Assembly: GCA_027297085.1 (NCBI GenBank)
Contig: JAPUIL010000338.1
Location: 1 to 6,934 of the forward strand
Length of the DNA stretch: 6,934 bases
Source of the DNA: Verrucomicrobiota bacterium
Lineage (GTDB): Bacteria > Verrucomicrobiota > Verrucomicrobiia > Opitutales > UBA2995
Reading direction: 5' to 3'
Positions 5,882 to 6,934 of the stretch are shown piece after piece; position 1 is the stretch's first letter; every line of letters starts with the position of its first letter. Both the position numbers and the translations under genes were made by a program. The notes under the pieces were generated by a model. The model had not been told where the DNA came from, searched no databases, and saw nothing but the letters and a program-made list of their open reading frames with translations.

Positions 5882-6126
5882 CTGACCACCTTGCTGCAGC
5901 TCCCGCCAAGAGATGGCGGGATCCTCAACATCACAGCCACTCGTTCCGCTTTCCAGAATCCCGCTTTGTGAGCGGAATCCAAGAAGCGGGACGGACAAAC
6001 GCTCGTGGGTGATGTTGGGACTTCACCGAGTTTTTCGAGTATCTTGTCCCGCCTTGCGGGATCCCGTAAAGCGGGATAGTGGGAGATGGTCTGTCCGACC
6101 TGTCCGCCGTCTTTCTGGGGGATCAT
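5878..6126 (-). CDS. 82-residue frame: kinase N-terminal relic fused to in-frame palindromic repeats
   Basis: The frame opens MIPQKDGGQVGQTISHY, continues PALRDPARRD, then KILEKLGE (6126-6022), and then runs through unrelated sequence to a TGA at 5878-5880. Removing the 30-nt palindrome 6047-6076 joins CACTA to CAAGATACTC and restores SHYKILEKLGE, the normal start of a kinase of this family. The rest of the kinase is missing. Translation is plausible: GAGG lies 5 nt before the ATG, the ATG overlaps the upstream gene's TGA (ATGA at 6123-6126), and its own TGA overlaps the next gene's ATG (ATGA at 5878-5881). The 30-nt insert keeps the frame. It is either a decayed kinase start or a short coupling peptide linking two kinase genes; it cannot be a kinase itself. 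Confidence 0.5.
   Translation of the reverse strand: MIPQKDGGQVGQTISHYPALRDPARRDKILEKLGEVPTSPTSVCPSRFLDSAHKAGFWKAERVAVMLRIPPSLGGSCSKVVR
5886..5892 (-). promoter_or_regulatory. Ribosome binding site of the kinase-TolB gene
   Basis: AAGGTGG on the minus strand, 4 nt before the ATG at 5881. It is a near-consensus site with slightly short spacing. It supports 5881 as the start rather than the upstream TTG. Confidence 0.5.
5901..5921. repeat. Perfect palindrome, 8-bp stem, GCGGGA family
   Basis: TCCCGCCA (5901-5908), a 5-nt loop, and TGGCGGGA (5914-5921). It shares the TCCCGC/GCGGGA foot with the other palindromes nearby and lies just before the kinase ribosome site, where a hairpin in the mRNA could affect translation. 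Confidence 0.75.
5926..6017. repeat. Composite inverted repeat with interleaved arms (MITE/REP-like)
   Basis: Outer arms CAACATCAC (5926-5934) and GTGATGTTG (6009-6017) match perfectly; CCAC (5937-5940) and GTGG (6005-6008) extend the stem after a 2-nt bulge. Inside, TTCCGCT (5944-5950) pairs with AGCGGAA (5971-5977) and TCCCGCT (5959-5965) with AGCGGGA (5985-5991). The best pairs are therefore interleaved, while nested pairing costs one mismatch or wobble each. The block resembles a small mobile palindromic element, but no terminal repeats or target duplication are clear. Confidence 0.6.
6047..6076. repeat. 30-nt double palindrome inserted in a kinase start
   Basis: Two hairpins lie side by side: TCCCGC-CTT-GCGGGA (6047-6061) and TCCCG-TAAAG-CGGGA (6062-6076). 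The whole 30 nt is also an imperfect palindrome centred on CGGGATCCCG (6057-6066). It interrupts a Tyr codon of the kinase N-terminal relic without shifting the frame. No target-site duplication is visible. Confidence 0.75.
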
Positions 6127-6934
6127 TTTTTCCTCATCTCCTTCATCCAATTCACCACGAGTGTTATGGGCGACGTGACCTCGGGTTCGATTTGAGTGTT
6201 GACCAGAAATCGCCTTCCATCACTGAAGATGTCATAAACACTTCCCTCTCGAATTGGCTGTGTTTCGAAGAGTGATCGCACACCGGTCACGTTTATTGCC
6301 GACCCTGATGCCTTGATCTCAGCCACCATTAAGTTGTCATCTTCCGCCAGGTAGAACAATTCTCTTCCATCGCGCCCCCAACGCGGTAGCGTTCCTCCCG
6401 CTGTCGAGATCTGCCATTTACCGCCGGGACCGGGAAAAGGTCTCACGTAAATCTCATTCCGACCGGATTCATCAGATGTGTAGGCGAGCCACCGCACATC
6501 GGGGGAGAATTGGGCATCCCGCTCGTTGAATTCCGTCTGCAAGAATACAAATGGTTCTCTATCCCCCATGAGGGGAAGCACCCAGATGTCACCACGTGTC
6601 GCTGATCCTCCATTGACGGTCATGGATATGAATTTTCCATCTCTCGACCAACCCTCAGGGATTTTGTCTTTGTCGGATTCGTAGAGGAGTTCCTCATTAC
6701 TGGCGCCGCTCGACGATTTTCGATAAACATCAAACTGACCATTGCGGTTGGAATCAAAAACAATCTGATTGCCATCGGGAGACCATATGACTTCAAACTC
6801 AACAGCGAGGTCAAAAGTGAAGCGAGTCTTAATCCCACGTTCGATGTCATAGATCCAAATATCCTGATTTCGCGACTTTGCATCGAACGTGCCCACAGCA
6901 ACCTTCCTTCCATCCGGTGAAAGCCGGGGAGTAT
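6123..6934 (-). CDS. C-terminal PD40 beta-propeller of a probable Ser/Thr kinase (partial, runs off right edge)
   Basis: About 270 codons are visible and the frame is open at the right edge, with no in-window start needed; the first visible residues read TPRLSPDGRKVAVGTFD. PD40/TolB-type blades follow: RLSPDGRKVAV, VIWSPDGNQIVFDSNRNG, EGWSRDGKFISM, AQFSPDVRWLAYTSDESG and PRWGRDGRELFYL, then the DGRRFLVNTQ strand and the tail SPITLVVNWMKEMRKK. A tail of this kind, NW followed by a short basic end, is a familiar C-terminus of kinase-propeller proteins in Acidobacteriota-like genomes, so a kinase domain and membrane helix are expected to the right of the window (inference). By family knowledge the propeller is the extracytoplasmic sensor part. 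Its stop overlaps the next start as ATGA. Confidence 0.85.
   Translation of the reverse strand, partial: TPRLSPDGRKVAVGTFDAKSRNQDIWIYDIERGIKTRFTFDLAVEFEVIWSPDGNQIVFDSNRNGQFDVYRKSSSGASNEELLYESDKDKIPEGWSRDGKFISMTVNGGSATRGDIWVLPLMGDREPFVFLQTEFNERDAQFSPDVRWLAYTSDESGRNEIYVRPFPGPGGKWQISTAGGTLPRWGRDGRELFYLAEDDNLMVAEIKASGSAINVTGVRSLFETQPIREGSVYDIFSDGRRFLVNTQIEPEVTSPITLVVNWMKEMRKK
6132..6135 (-). promoter_or_regulatory. Ribosome binding site for the 82-residue frame
   Basis: GAGG on the minus strand, 5 nt before the ATG at 6126 and inside the last codons of the upstream gene. With the ATGA overlap it suggests translational coupling. Confidence 0.5.

Noticed and set aside
5882..5998. N-terminal extension of the kinase to a TTG at 5998 (39 extra residues)
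   Set aside because: The extension is built from palindromic repeat sequence and has no clear ribosome site; the ATG at 5881 matches the N-terminus of the paralogue and has AAGGTGG upstream.

Overview
The window is a run of genes that all read on the minus strand, so the biological order runs from high to low coordinates. It is dominated by bacterial Hanks-type (eukaryotic-like) Ser/Thr protein kinases and the sensor domains that usually go with them: PD40/TolB-type beta-propellers, a TolB/FlgO-like domain and TPRs. Several kinase paralogues starting with GQTISHY-ILEKLGE, joined to PD40 or TolB-TPR modules, are typical of Acidobacteriota and of several uncultured phyla (for example KSB1- or Zixibacteria-like genomes). 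That placement is inference from gene style only; there is no rRNA or other marker gene here. Base composition is intermediate, and the PD40-only gene looks more AT-rich than the kinase genes.

Layout in transcription order. (1) 6934-6123: C-terminal propeller of a gene, probably a kinase, that enters from the right edge. (2) 6126-5878: an 82-residue reading frame that starts as a kinase N-terminus, is interrupted in frame by a 30-nt palindrome, and then runs through a cluster of GCGGGA-type palindromes. It overlaps the genes on both sides by ATGA. (3) 5881-3752: a kinase/TolB-like/TPR gene cut in two by one in-frame TGA at codon 403. (4) 3751-3504: about 250 nt without a convincing gene, holding two short palindromes. 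(5) 3503-3051: a kinase fragment without its N-lobe, nearly a copy of the kinase at the left edge, frameshifted at its end and flanked by a 9-bp direct repeat. (6) 2929-2003: a stand-alone six-bladed PD40 propeller protein. (7) 1936-1418: a DinB-superfamily protein. (8) 1331 to beyond the left edge: a transmembrane kinase with the start of a propeller.

The region looks like a paralogous kinase array in which copies have been duplicated, trimmed and interrupted. The most interesting points are the palindrome inserted in frame inside a kinase start, the nonsense codon splitting an otherwise intact kinase-TPR gene, the catalytic-loop Lys-to-Asn change (HRDIN) shared by two kinase copies, and a propeller gene encoded separately from any kinase. 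I see no CRISPR array, tRNA, rRNA, recognisable transposase or clear intrinsic terminator.
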